A stretch of 64,000 nt of DNA from JAHFUA01 sp963733935 (lineage in GTDB: Bacteria; Acidobacteriota; Terriglobia; Terriglobales; Acidobacteriaceae). The notes beneath the pieces are model-generated. The model saw nothing but the letters and a program-made list of their open reading frames with translations, ran no database searches and was not told the DNA's origin. Shown here in pieces: positions 10,340 through 19,376 of this stretch. The position numbers and the translations under genes are program-made. The stretch spans positions 434,001 to 498,000 of the forward strand of contig CAVTEQ010000015.1 of assembly GCA_963733935.1 (NCBI GenBank), given 5' to 3'. Positions within the stretch are counted from its first letter, which is position 1. Each line of letters begins with the position of its first letter.

Positions 10340-10365
10340 CTCTGTGCCTCTGTGCCTCTGTGGCA
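10340..10365. repeat. Half-hairpin, CTCTGTGCCTCTGTGGC family
   Basis: A single arm with the words CTCTGTGC, CTCTGTGC, CTCTGTGG in tandem, next to the thiolase stop codon. The complementary arm is absent, so it is a half-copy of the family seen at 8459 and 29460. Confidence 0.65.
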
Positions 10366-10367
10366 TA

Positions 10368-11582
10368 TCAGGCGCGCAAGCTCTCGACGATCACCGCAAT
10401 CCCCTGCCCGCCGCCGATGCAGGCCGTCGCCAGACCGTACTTTTTCTTCCGCCGCCGCAGCTCGTACAGCAACGTAATGACCAGCCGCGTTCCGGTTGCG
10501 CCCAGCGGATGTCCGAGCGCAATGGCTCCGCCATTCACATTCACCTTCTCTCGATCGAGTCCCAGTTCTCTCTCGACGGCGAGATACTGTGCCGCGAACG
10601 CTTCGTTCACTTCGATCAGATCAATGTCATCGAGCTTGAGCCCGGCTTTTTCGAGGGCAATTCGCGTGGCCGGCACCGGTCCCCGTCCCATGATCTTGGG
10701 ATCGACGCCGGCAATCCCCCAGCTCACGATCCGCCCCAGCGGTTTTAGGCCGCGCTTCTCAGCGTCTTCCAGCGACATGACCACCACCGCCGCGCCGCCG
10801 TCAACGATTCCGCTGGCATTTCCCGCGGTCACCGTGCCGTTCTTGCCGAAAGCCGGCTTCAGCTTGACCAACCCTTCCATCGTGGTCTCGGGGCGTAGAT
10901 GGTCATCTTTTTCGAACATCTCGCCCGTGGGTTCGCCTTTGCGATTCTTGAGCGCAACCGGCGTGATCTCTTCCTGCAGGCGGCATGCCTTCTGCGCCTC
11001 GCCGGCAAGCTTCTGCGAGCGCAGCGCGAATTCATCCTGCATCTCGCGGGTAATGCCCTGCTGCTCGCCGTAAAGCTCGGCCGTATTCGCCATGTAGAGC
11101 CCGCAGTAAGTATCGAGCAGCGCGACCATGAGCGAATCTTCCAGCTTGCCTTCGCCCAGGCCCACGCCCCAGCGCATGCCGTGGATGACGTGCGGCGCCT
11201 GCGACATGGATTCCATCCCGCCTGCCAGCACCGTGCGCGCCTCGCCCAGCATGATCATCTGCGCCGCGCTCACGATGGCCTGCATGCCGGAGCCGCACAG
11301 CCGGTTCACGGTGAGCGCCGGCGTCTCGATGGGCAATCCCGCGCGCAGAGCCACGTGACGCGCACCATAGAGCGAGTCGCCCGAAGTCTGCTGCGCGTTG
11401 CCGATCACGCAGTGGTCGAACTCTTTGGCGTCGAGTCCGGCGCGGCGGATCGCCTCCTTGCCCGCGGCCGCCCCCAGTTCCATGGCGGTGAAATCGCGCA
11501 GCTTGCCGCAGTAGCGTCCCATCGGAGTGCGCGCGCCACTCACGATGGCGATGTCGGATGGTTGCAGCATCGGATTGCTCAC
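10368..11582 (-). CDS. Acetyl-CoA acetyltransferase (thiolase)
   Basis: Thiolases condense two acetyl-CoA or cleave 3-ketoacyl-CoA. The 404-residue product has the nucleophilic Cys in NRLCGSGMQAI, the His in GGAIALGHPLGATG and the second Cys in ACIGGGQGIA, so the active site is complete. The start is GTG at 11580-11582 (MSNPMLQPSD); an internal ATG four codons later is possible. It is the first gene of the thiolase, dehydrogenase and crotonase group and is divergent from mlaE. Confidence 0.94.
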   Translation of the reverse strand: MSNPMLQPSDIAIVSGARTPMGRYCGKLRDFTAMELGAAAGKEAIRRAGLDAKEFDHCVIGNAQQTSGDSLYGARHVALRAGLPIETPALTVNRLCGSGMQAIVSAAQMIMLGEARTVLAGGMESMSQAPHVIHGMRWGVGLGEGKLEDSLMVALLDTYCGLYMANTAELYGEQQGITREMQDEFALRSQKLAGEAQKACRLQEEITPVALKNRKGEPTGEMFEKDDHLRPETTMEGLVKLKPAFGKNGTVTAGNASGIVDGGAAVVVMSLEDAEKRGLKPLGRIVSWGIAGVDPKIMGRGPVPATRIALEKAGLKLDDIDLIEVNEAFAAQYLAVERELGLDREKVNVNGGAIALGHPLGATGTRLVITLLYELRRRKKKYGLATACIGGGQGIAVIVESLRA

Positions 11583-11726
11583 AGATCGTCCCGGTGAAGT
11601 GTTGCCAAACCGGCAAGTTTACAGCGGGCGAAGAAGGTCAGCAACAAGCGGCAGTTTCAAGGCGCGCTTCCGCGGCTCGCCTTTCCTTTTTTCCGCCCTC
11701 GGCGTCTGCTATATTCGCTTGCTTCG

Positions 11727-12509
11727 ATGGAACTGATCTCGCCAGTGGATTACGTCAAGCAGTCGGTCCTCGCCATCCAGGAATACACGCTTTTGGCCTG
11801 GCGATCCATCGCCAATGTTTTCGCGCAACCGCGTTACTTTGCCGACACGCTGATGCAGGCCGACCTGATCGGGGTCGGGTCGCTGCCGATCGTGGTGCTG
11901 ACCGGGTTCTTCACCGGCGCGGTGCTGGCGCTGCAGACTTCGAATACTCTCGAGCGCTTCGGGTCGCTCTCCCTCACCGGGCAACTAGTCTCGCTCTCCA
12001 TGGTGCGCGAACTGGGCCCGGTGCTGACCGGCCTGATGGTCTCCGGCCGCAATGCCTCCGGGATGGCCAGCGAGCTGGGCTCCATGGTGGTCACCGAGCA
12101 GATCGACGCCATGCGCGCTCTGGGAACCGACCCGTCCAAGAAGCTGGTGACGCCGCGGGTCGTCGCCACCGTCACCATGCTGTTCTTTCTGACTGTCATT
12201 TCCGATCTGGTGGGCCTGACCGGAGGCTGGGCAGTAAGCTATTTCATCCTCGGACTGGACTCCAACCAGTACTGGACCACTGCCTGGCAGTCCCTGCATT
12301 TCAGAACCGACGTCTTCATGGGGTTGCTGAAGCCTACGATGTTCGGCTTCATCATTTCCACGGTAGGCTGCTATTTCGGCTTGACCACCAAGGGCGGCAC
12401 GCAAGGCGTGGGACGCTCGACCACGCAGGCAGTTGTGGCGTCGTCGGTGCTGCTGCTGGTGGCGGATTTCTTCGTCACCAAGCTGCTCATGGCGCTGCTG
12501 GAGAGCTAA
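11727..12509 (+). CDS. mlaE: MlaE-family ABC transporter permease
   Basis: MlaE is the membrane part of the system that moves phospholipid between the inner and outer membranes. The 260-residue protein has about five hydrophobic segments and the family core GQLVSLSMVRELGPVLTGLM followed by GSMVVTEQIDAMRALG. The start ATG at 11727 fits the family N-terminus. The mlaF ATPase gene follows after 5 nt, so they form one operon. No MlaD-type substrate-binding gene is visible next to them. Confidence 0.92.
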   Translation: MELISPVDYVKQSVLAIQEYTLLAWRSIANVFAQPRYFADTLMQADLIGVGSLPIVVLTGFFTGAVLALQTSNTLERFGSLSLTGQLVSLSMVRELGPVLTGLMVSGRNASGMASELGSMVVTEQIDAMRALGTDPSKKLVTPRVVATVTMLFFLTVISDLVGLTGGWAVSYFILGLDSNQYWTTAWQSLHFRTDVFMGLLKPTMFGFIISTVGCYFGLTTKGGTQGVGRSTTQAVVASSVLLLVADFFVTKLLMALLES

Positions 12510-12514
12510 CTACG

Positions 12515-13360
12515 ATGTCGATCCCCGAAGCTCCCAGTCATGCCGGATCGCTGGCCGTCGAACCCGCCCCGCAGAAGATCATCGTCTTTGACAACGTGAG
12601 CCTGGCCTTCGAGGAGAATCGCGTGCTGGAGGGAGTCTCGTTCCATCTCGAGCACGGCGAGACCAAGATCCTGCTCGGCGTGGCCGGCACCGGCAAGACT
12701 CTAATCCTAAAAATGGCGCTGGGCCTGCTGAAGCCCGACAGCGGGCACATTTACGTCCTCGGCCAGGACGTCACCGCCATGCGGGAACAGGACCTGTTCG
12801 AGTTGCGGCGCAAGATCGGAATGGTGTTCCAGGAGAGCGCTCTCTTCGACTCTCTGACCGTGAAGGAAAACGTCGGCTACCGGCTGATCGAGGAAGGAAT
12901 CGCCGAAGCGGAGGTCGACCGGCGCGTGCGCGAAGCCTTGCGGTTCGTAGAACTGGAGCGCACCATAGACATGTTTCCTTCGGAACTCTCCGGAGGCATG
13001 CGGCGACGGGTGGCTATTGCCCGCGCCATCATCACCCAGCCCGAGGTTCTGCTCTACGATTCTCCCACCGCCGGCCTGGATCCCATCACTTCGACCACCA
13101 TCATCGAACTGGTCGTAAAGCAGCGTGACGTCTACCGCACCAGCGCTCTGCTGGTGACCCACCGGCTGCAGGACGCATTCATCATGGCCTCCCATCGTTT
13201 CGATAAAAAGGAAAACCGCATGGTGCCAATAGCGAAGGGAGAGCGCATAGAAGCCAATATCAGCTTCGTCATTCTGCGCGAAGCGAAGGTGATCTTCGAC
13301 GGCACCGCCCTCGAGCTGGCCCAATCGCGCGACGAGTACATCCGGGAGTATCTCTCGTAA
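12515..13360 (+). CDS. mlaF: MlaF-family ABC transporter ATPase with atypical Walker B
   Basis: It should power MlaE. From ATG at 12515 it has 281 residues, with Walker A GVAGTGKT, a Q-loop in IGMVFQESALFD and the signature LSGGMRRRVAIARAI. Walker B reads VLLYDSPTAGLDP: the usual catalytic Glu after the Asp is Ser. The H-loop His (LLVTHRLQ) is kept. A family-typical beta-rich end follows (VPIAKGERIEANISFVIL). Loss of the Glu normally slows ATP hydrolysis, so either the subfamily uses another base or this transporter turns over slowly. It ends 37 nt from the convergent topA. Confidence 0.9.
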   Translation: MSIPEAPSHAGSLAVEPAPQKIIVFDNVSLAFEENRVLEGVSFHLEHGETKILLGVAGTGKTLILKMALGLLKPDSGHIYVLGQDVTAMREQDLFELRRKIGMVFQESALFDSLTVKENVGYRLIEEGIAEAEVDRRVREALRFVELERTIDMFPSELSGGMRRRVAIARAIITQPEVLLYDSPTAGLDPITSTTIIELVVKQRDVYRTSALLVTHRLQDAFIMASHRFDKKENRMVPIAKGERIEANISFVILREAKVIFDGTALELAQSRDEYIREYLS

Positions 13361-13396
13361 AAGCCCCGCAGCAGAACGCGGGTTGCCGGGTTTTCC

Positions 13397-15964
13397 TTAG
13401 ATGGTGGCAACCTCGGCGGCTTGCTCCGCTTCCACCGGCGCCGGACGTGAGTAGCCACACTTCACCGTGGGGGCTGCTTCCGGCTCTTCTGCTTTGCCCT
13501 TGCGCCGCCGAGGTTTTGGCTCCTCATCGTCACCGGTGCGCTTGTTGTTGGGACAAACAATCACCGGCCCGGACTTCAGGTTCTTCAGCAACAGATAAGG
13601 GCTGCCGCATTCCGGGCAGCTCTCCGCCACTGGCTTGTACGCGGAGGTGAACTTACAATCGGGATAGTTCGAGCAGCCATAGAAGATGTTGCCGCGGCGG
13701 CGCGCCTTCTTCTCCACCAGCTCGCCATCTTTGCACTGCGGGCACTTCACCCCGATATAGTTCTGCTTGATGTACTTGCACTGCGGATACCCGGAGCAGG
13801 AGGTGAACTCGCCGTAGCGGCCGTGGCGCAGCATCAGGTTGCGTCCGCACTTGGGGCAGAGCTCATCCAGCGGGATGTCCGGCACCTTGCGCCCCTGGTC
13901 GAGCCGGCGCGTGGTCTTGCACTCCGGATACCCGGTGCAGGCCATGAACTGCCCGAAGCGCCCGCGTTTGAGCACCATCACGCGACCACAGTTCTCGCAG
14001 TATTCCTCTTGCGCCGTCTCCTGCGTGTCGGCGGAATCCAGGTCGGGCAGGTCGATAGGGTTCTCTTTGGTAAAGGTGCAGGAGTTGGGATCGTCCTTAT
14101 CGTACGAGCTGCAAGCGTAGAAGGAGCCGTGCTTGCCCCACTTGATGACTAGCGGCGAGCCGCACCGCTCGCACACCTGGTCGGTGGGCTTCTCCATGCG
14201 CTTGATGTTCTCCATGTGCTTCTGCGCATAGCGAAGGTCTTTCTCGAATTTCTTGTAGAAGTCGGCGAGCGCGTCGGTCCACTTCTCCTTGCCTTCTTCG
14301 ATCTCGTCCAGCTCTTCTTCCAGGCGCGCCGTGTACTGCAGGTCGAAGATGTCCTTGAAGTTCTCCACCAGCAGATCGGTAACCACGAAGCCGATCTCGG
14401 TCGGCAGGAACTTGCCGCCTGTCTTGTTGACGTACTGCCGCTCCTGGATGGTGCTGAGGATGGTGGCATAGGTGGACGGCCGCCCGATACCGCGCTCTTC
14501 CAGTTCCTTCACCAGCGAGGCTTCGTTGAAGCGCGGCGGCGGCTCGGTGAAATGCTGCTCCGGCTTCAGGCCCTTGAGCGTCAGCTTCTGCCCCGCTTCG
14601 AGCGCCGGCAGCTTGTGCTTGAGCGCCTCGTCCTCTTCGTCGCGGCCTTCCTTCGACTCCTCGTAGACCTTGAGGAAGCCGTCGAACTTCAGCACCGAAC
14701 CGGTCACGCGAAACAGGAAAAGATCGCCGTTGGATTTCGCATCGATGTCGACGCTGGTCTGGTCGAAGACCGCCGGGTTCATCTGCGAGGCGACAAAGCG
14801 CTGCCAGATCAGTTTGTAGAGTTTGAACTCATCTTCTTTCAGATACTGCTTGATGCTGTCGGGAGTACGCGCCGCCGAAGTGGGACGGATGGCCTCGTGC
14901 GCCGCCTGCGCCTCCTTCTTCTCTTTATAGACGTTGGGCGATTCCGGCACGTACTCGGGACCGTACTGGCCGCCGATCAGCTCACGCAACTCCGCGATGG
15001 CATCGTTCGAGACGCGCGTGGAATCGGTACGCATGTAGGTGATGAGACCAACCGAACCTTCGTCACCGAGCTCGACGCCTTCATAGAGGTGCTGGGCCAG
15101 CATCATGGTGCGTTTGACGCTGAAGCGCAGCTTGCGCGAAGAGTCCTGTTGCAGTTTGCTGGTAGTGAAAGGTGGTGCCGCGCTGCGTCTGCGCTCACGC
15201 TTCTCCACCGAGCGCACCGTCCAAGCGGCCTGTTCCAGGGCTGCGCGGATCGCCTCAGCCTCTTCGCCGTTGGTGATCTCGGTCTTTTCGTCGCCGCGGC
15301 CGATGAAGCGCGCGTCGAAGGCCGGCGGCTTGGCGCCTGCCAGGTGCGCGTCGATGGTCCAGTATTCCCTCTTGTCGAAGGCCTTGATCTCACGCTCGCG
15401 CTCAACGATCAGCCGCAGCGCGACGGTTTGGACCCGGCCGGCGGAGAGTCCGCGCCGTACCTTGTCCCACAACAGCGGAGAAACCTGATATCCCACCAGG
15501 CGGTCGAGGATGCGGCGCGCCTGCTGCGCGTCTACCAGGTTTTGGTCGATCTGGCGCGGATGCAGGAAGGCTTCCTGCACCGCGCGCTTGGTGATCTCGT
15601 TGAAGGTGACGCGATGGAAGGGAATGCCGTTGCTGCCCTTCTTTTTCTTGCGGCCGTGACCATTCTCGGAGAGCTCTTCGGCGAGATGGGCGGCGATGGC
15701 CTCGCCTTCGCGGTCGGGATCGGGCGCCAGATACACGGCCGCCGCTGTCTTCGCCATCTTCTTCAGCTTGGCGACGACTTTCTCCTTGCCGGGGATGATC
15801 TCGTAGTCAGGCTCGAAGGCATTCTTGACGTCCACGCCCAGGATGCTCTTTGGCAGGTCCTTGACGTGGCCGAGAGAGGCCTCGACTTCGTAATCGCTCC
15901 CGAGATATTTGTTGATCGTCTTCGCCTTGGCCGGCGATTCGACGATGACCAGCGATTTGGACAC
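13397..15964 (-). CDS. topA: DNA topoisomerase I
   Basis: Type IA topoisomerase that relaxes negative supercoils. I prefer the GTG at 15962-15964 (SKSLVIVESPAKAKTI follows, 855 residues) over the ATG at 15995-15997; an AGAGG stretch lies just upstream. The Toprim domain is at about 1-150, with DPDREGEAIA; the catalytic Tyr is in GLITYMRTDSTRVS. The C-terminus holds five four-Cys zinc-ribbon units from CERCGSPL to CPECGSPYLL, then a basic, Glu-rich tail. It is downstream of dprA on the same strand, a common pairing. Confidence 0.96.
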   Translation of the reverse strand: MSKSLVIVESPAKAKTINKYLGSDYEVEASLGHVKDLPKSILGVDVKNAFEPDYEIIPGKEKVVAKLKKMAKTAAAVYLAPDPDREGEAIAAHLAEELSENGHGRKKKKGSNGIPFHRVTFNEITKRAVQEAFLHPRQIDQNLVDAQQARRILDRLVGYQVSPLLWDKVRRGLSAGRVQTVALRLIVEREREIKAFDKREYWTIDAHLAGAKPPAFDARFIGRGDEKTEITNGEEAEAIRAALEQAAWTVRSVEKRERRRSAAPPFTTSKLQQDSSRKLRFSVKRTMMLAQHLYEGVELGDEGSVGLITYMRTDSTRVSNDAIAELRELIGGQYGPEYVPESPNVYKEKKEAQAAHEAIRPTSAARTPDSIKQYLKEDEFKLYKLIWQRFVASQMNPAVFDQTSVDIDAKSNGDLFLFRVTGSVLKFDGFLKVYEESKEGRDEEDEALKHKLPALEAGQKLTLKGLKPEQHFTEPPPRFNEASLVKELEERGIGRPSTYATILSTIQERQYVNKTGGKFLPTEIGFVVTDLLVENFKDIFDLQYTARLEEELDEIEEGKEKWTDALADFYKKFEKDLRYAQKHMENIKRMEKPTDQVCERCGSPLVIKWGKHGSFYACSSYDKDDPNSCTFTKENPIDLPDLDSADTQETAQEEYCENCGRVMVLKRGRFGQFMACTGYPECKTTRRLDQGRKVPDIPLDELCPKCGRNLMLRHGRYGEFTSCSGYPQCKYIKQNYIGVKCPQCKDGELVEKKARRRGNIFYGCSNYPDCKFTSAYKPVAESCPECGSPYLLLKNLKSGPVIVCPNNKRTGDDEEPKPRRRKGKAEEPEAAPTVKCGYSRPAPVEAEQAAEVATI

Positions 15965-16101
15965 TTCCCCCTCTTCTGATCCGAAATTGTTTTTCAAGCT
16001 AGCATGAAAAACCCGAGTTGGCGAATTGGGTAACTCAGGTACTCAATAACCGAAGTATTAGATGAGGTTAGGTACTGTTCGACGCAAGTGCACTGTAATC
16101 G

Positions 16102-17262
16102 CTAGAAAACGCGGACAAAATTCTTCCCAGGAAGCTGCCGGACCTTGCTCGAAAGTTCCAATTCGAAAAGGACGGCAAAAATTTCTGAAGAGGACACCTC
16201 CGGGGCCAGGCGCTCGACCAGATCGTCAATGTGGATGGACTCGTCGGGCTTAATGAGGGCAAAGACCTTTTTCTCCAGGGGCGAGAGTTTCTCGTCAAAT
16301 AAAGAAGGTGTTTCGGCTGCAGGCGTCCCAGTTTGGGCAGGCGGGACAAGTTTAAGCTTCACGTCGCTGGGCAGATCTTCCCAGACGTCTTCCCAGGTGG
16401 CCACCAGCCTGGCGCCCTGCTTGATGAGCGTGTTCGGCCCCCACGCATTGCGGTTGGTGACGTTGCCGGGCACGGCGTAAACATCGCGGTTCTGCTCCAG
16501 CGCGCAGCGGGCGGTGATGCGCGTTCCACTGTATTCGCCCGCTTCCACCACGAGCACGCCCACGGCCAGCCCGCTGATGATGCGGTTGCGGATAGGAAAA
16601 TTCTGTGGCGCGGCAAAGGTTCCCACGGGAAATTCACTCACCAGCGCTCCGCCCGTGGCCAGAATGCTGTCGGCGATCTTCTGATTTTCGCGCGGATAGA
16701 TCACGTCGATGCCGGTGCCGAAGACGGCGATGGTTTTGCCCTTAACCATCAGCGCGCCGCGATGCGCCGCCGTATCGACGCCGCGCGCCATGCCGCTGGT
16801 GATCACCAGGCCAAGATTGTTTGCCAGATCGCAAGACAAACGCTCCGCCATTCCCGTGCCATAAGGCGTGGGGTGGCGCGTTCCCACCACTGCAATTCCA
16901 GGTTGCGAGAGCACCTCCAGGTTCCCACGCACATACATGACAACCGGCGGATCGTAAATTTGCCGCAACAATGGCGGATACGCGGGATCGTCGAGTGTGC
17001 AGATGCGGGCGCCCGCGTCCGCGGCTTTGCACATCTCCTCGTTCGCCAGCATCGCGGACTTTCCGGTTCCGATGGCCTGGGCCGCCGCAGCGTGCAGCCC
17101 GCAAGCTTCCAGTTGGGTCAGAGAAGCCTGAAAGACGTTCTCCACCGAGCCAAAATGCTCGACGAGCTTGCGGGCGCGCGTCGGGCCCAGCCCGGGCGTA
17201 AGCGCCAGCGCCAGCCAGCTCAGCGCTGCGTCATCGGGACGAATCACAGGTTTTGCGGCCAT
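16102..17262 (-). CDS. dprA: DNA-processing protein DprA
   Basis: DprA (Smf) loads RecA onto incoming single-stranded DNA in natural transformation. From the ATG at 17260-17262 (MAAKPVIRPDD) it has 386 residues. An N-terminal SAM/HhH-like part is followed by the Rossmann core with VVGTRHPTPYG, SGMARGVDTAAHRGAL and the motif FPIRNRIISGL. A C-terminal winged-helix segment (about 320-386, KLSPLEKKVFALI) is the DprA WH domain. It precedes topA by about 137 nt. Confidence 0.93.
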   Translation of the reverse strand: MAAKPVIRPDDAALSWLALALTPGLGPTRARKLVEHFGSVENVFQASLTQLEACGLHAAAAQAIGTGKSAMLANEEMCKAADAGARICTLDDPAYPPLLRQIYDPPVVMYVRGNLEVLSQPGIAVVGTRHPTPYGTGMAERLSCDLANNLGLVITSGMARGVDTAAHRGALMVKGKTIAVFGTGIDVIYPRENQKIADSILATGGALVSEFPVGTFAAPQNFPIRNRIISGLAVGVLVVEAGEYSGTRITARCALEQNRDVYAVPGNVTNRNAWGPNTLIKQGARLVATWEDVWEDLPSDVKLKLVPPAQTGTPAAETPSLFDEKLSPLEKKVFALIKPDESIHIDDLVERLAPEVSSSEIFAVLFELELSSKVRQLPGKNFVRVF

Positions 17263-17358
17263 GGGGACTCGCGACTTTACACGAAGAAGCGGCGCTGTCA
17301 ATGAGTCGATTGCCCCCAATCCGCCTCATCGGTTCTCCTGATAGAATTCTCTCTTGCA

Positions 17359-18207
17359 ATGAGGAAGCTCCGCATCGCCGCCATTTCCTTCCTGAACACG
17401 GCGCCGCTGATGTGGGATTTCGAGCACACCGGGCTCGGCCGTGAGTTCGACATCATTTCCACCGTCCCCGCCGAATGCGCCGACATGTTGCGTGCCGGCG
17501 CCGCCGATATCGGTATCGTGCCCGTAGTTGCCTACACCACCATTCCCGGCCTGCGGGTGATTCCCCAGGTCGCCATAGCAACCAAAGGCTCGGTGCGCTC
17601 GATCCTTCTGGTGAGCAAGGTTCCGCTGGAGGAGGTCCGCACGGTGGCTGCCGATGCCTCGTCGCGCACTTCCGTAGTGCTGGCTCGCGTGCTCTTCCGC
17701 AAATGGTTGGGCGGCGGACGCCAGTTCACCTCCATGCCGCCGCAACTGGATGCCATGCTCCAGGCTTGCGACGCCGCGCTGCTGATCGGCGATCCCGCGC
17801 TCCGGGTGGACCGCAGCCGCTACATTTGCTACGACCTGGCGGAAGAGTGGAAACGCCTCACCGGACTGCCTTTCGTCTTTGCCTTCTGGGCGGTGCGAGC
17901 TTCGGCTTTGGCAGAGACCGATCTCGACCTGGCCAGTATCTTCCAACAGTCGCGCGATCACGGATTGTCCAATGTGGACACGCTCGCTCGCGAGTGGGCG
18001 CCGCGGGTCGGCATCAGCGAGACCGCGGTGCGAACTTACCTGACGGAAAACATCGATTACTCGCTCGATGAAGAGAACCTCGCCGGGCTAACACTCTTTT
18101 TCAAACACGCGGTGGATTGTGGTCTGCTGCCCGCGGTGAAGCCGCTGGAATTTGTAGGCGCGACCGTGGCAGTTGACGATACTTCTGACCGACGCATATC
18201 ATCTTAG
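17359..18207 (+). CDS. mqnA: Chorismate dehydratase MqnA (futalosine pathway)
   Basis: MqnA removes water from chorismate to give 3-enolpyruvylbenzoate, the entry to the futalosine route to menaquinone. The 282-residue product begins MRKLRIAAISFLNTAPL, with the typical PAECADMLRAGAADIGIVP and LIGDPALR segments of this periplasmic-binding-protein fold. It is divergent from dprA and followed after 50 nt by the DksA-like gene. No other mqn gene is in the window. Confidence 0.9.
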   Translation: MRKLRIAAISFLNTAPLMWDFEHTGLGREFDIISTVPAECADMLRAGAADIGIVPVVAYTTIPGLRVIPQVAIATKGSVRSILLVSKVPLEEVRTVAADASSRTSVVLARVLFRKWLGGGRQFTSMPPQLDAMLQACDAALLIGDPALRVDRSRYICYDLAEEWKRLTGLPFVFAFWAVRASALAETDLDLASIFQQSRDHGLSNVDTLAREWAPRVGISETAVRTYLTENIDYSLDEENLAGLTLFFKHAVDCGLLPAVKPLEFVGATVAVDDTSDRRISS

Positions 18208-18257
18208 GTTTGGCTAACAGGCAAGCGCAGCGAAGAAGTAGCGCGGCCAGGTGTGCG

Positions 18258-18626
18258 ATGGAAAAGAAGCGGGTTGAACAATTCAAGAAGCGGCTGGAGA
18301 CGCGGCAGCAGGAGTTGCGGCGTCTGGTCTCGCGCAACGTGCAGGACGGCCGCGCCGCCGACGAACAGGCGGCGCAGGACATTGCCGACAAAGCCGCCAA
18401 CTCCTACACCAAAGAATTTCTCTTTCATCAAAGCAATAATGATCGGCAGCTCCTGCAGTTGGTGGAGGAAGCTCTGCTTCGCATCCGCGAAGGCAGTTAC
18501 GGCGAGTGCACCAATTGCGGCAACGAACTCAATGCCAAGCGCCTGGAAGCCGTTCCCTGGACCCGCTACTGCATCAACTGCCAGGAAAAAGTCGAGCAAG
18601 GCCTGCTGGAGGAGAGCAGTATCTAG
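18258..18626 (+). CDS. DksA/TraR-type zinc-finger protein
   Basis: The 122-residue product starts MEKKRVEQFKKRLETRQQEL, a coiled-coil-like first half, and ends with a four-Cys finger (CTNCGNEL and CINCQEKVE) of the DksA/TraR type. Such proteins bind the RNA polymerase secondary channel. The acidic coiled-coil tip found in DksA was not examined closely, so a true DksA role is inferred. AGGTG precedes the ATG at 18258. It sits between mqnA and a GNAT gene on the same strand. Confidence 0.82.
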   Translation: MEKKRVEQFKKRLETRQQELRRLVSRNVQDGRAADEQAAQDIADKAANSYTKEFLFHQSNNDRQLLQLVEEALLRIREGSYGECTNCGNELNAKRLEAVPWTRYCINCQEKVEQGLLEESSI

Positions 18627-18655
18627 TCTCCTGACTCCGAAATTTGGCGCAGAAC

Positions 18656-19141
18656 ATGACTCCCGCCCTGCCGGTGTCTTCCGTCCGCCGCGCCGGTGAT
18701 GCCGACGCCGCTGGAATTCTTGCTTGTTTGCACGCCGCCTTCGCTCCTTATCGCGGACACTACACCTCGGGCGCTTTCCACGACACGGTGCTAACCGCGG
18801 AGACCGTCCGCCACCGCCTGGCGGACATGGCGGTTTTTGTGGCGTTGACGCCCGCCGGCGAGATCGTTGGCACTATCGGCTGCGGCCCCGCCAGCGCCGA
18901 AGAAGGCCACATCCGCGGCATGGCGGTGCTCCATGAATGGCGCGGAGTTGGCGTGGCCGCTCAACTGCTGGCTGCAGCCGAGTCCGAGTTGCGATCTCGC
19001 AACTGTCGGCGCATCACGCTCGATACCACCGCCCCGCTGGAGCGCGCCATCCGCTTCTACGAGAAACACGGCTACCGCCGCTCCGGCAAGGTCGGCGACT
19101 TCTTCGGCATGCCGCTGTACGAGTTCGTCAAGAATCTGTAG
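18656..19141 (+). CDS. GNAT-family N-acetyltransferase
   Basis: From the ATG at 18656 it has 161 residues. The acetyl-CoA site is seen in IRGMAVLHEWRGVGVAAQLL, with later RITLDTTAPLERAIRFYEKH and the end GYRRSGKVGDFFGMPLYEF, the usual motif A and B order of GNAT enzymes. The substrate cannot be told from sequence. Its end overlaps the end of the convergent membrane gene by 14 nt. Confidence 0.85.
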   Translation: MTPALPVSSVRRAGDADAAGILACLHAAFAPYRGHYTSGAFHDTVLTAETVRHRLADMAVFVALTPAGEIVGTIGCGPASAEEGHIRGMAVLHEWRGVGVAAQLLAAAESELRSRNCRRITLDTTAPLERAIRFYEKHGYRRSGKVGDFFGMPLYEFVKNL

Positions 19142-19370
19142 TAGACATCACGCGCGCTTTCCGTTGCGCCGTGAGCGAAGAGTAGACGGCAGCCGCGGCG
19201 ACAATCATATTCGCCACCACCACCGGCATGGCGCCGATGAGGAAGCCGTAAACCACCCAGAGCAGCGCCGCCCCCGCTTGGATTTTTCGCAGGGTCGCGG
19301 CCTGGCGGAAGAAGTAGGAGCTGGCAAAGACAGCGGTGGCCACCCATCCAATCGAGTTAAGTATGGTCAT
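19128..19370 (-). CDS. Small membrane protein, YgjV/SemiSWEET-like
   Basis: The 80-residue protein has about three hydrophobic segments. The pattern GWVATAVFASSYFFR, then LRKIQAGAALLWVVYGFL and MPVVVANMIV, resembles the YgjV family and half-transporters of the SemiSWEET type. Transport of a small sugar or metabolite is possible, but no substrate can be inferred. It starts 6 nt after the HAD gene on the same strand and may be co-transcribed. Confidence 0.6.
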   Translation of the reverse strand: MTILNSIGWVATAVFASSYFFRQAATLRKIQAGAALLWVVYGFLIGAMPVVVANMIVAAAAVYSSLTAQRKARVMSTTDS

Positions 19371-19376
19371 GGTTGA

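Noticed and set aside
11558..12514. Long 5' extension of the mlaF frame through mlaE
   Set aside because: The upstream part is mlaE read in another frame; the mlaF start at 12515 matches the family.
13361..13396. Terminator between mlaF and topA
   Set aside because: Only a 5-bp stem (CCCGC/GCGGG) with a T-poor tail; too weak to call.
14216..15979. Plus-strand frame of 587 codons opposite topA
   Set aside because: Shadow frame; topA motifs on the other strand are complete.
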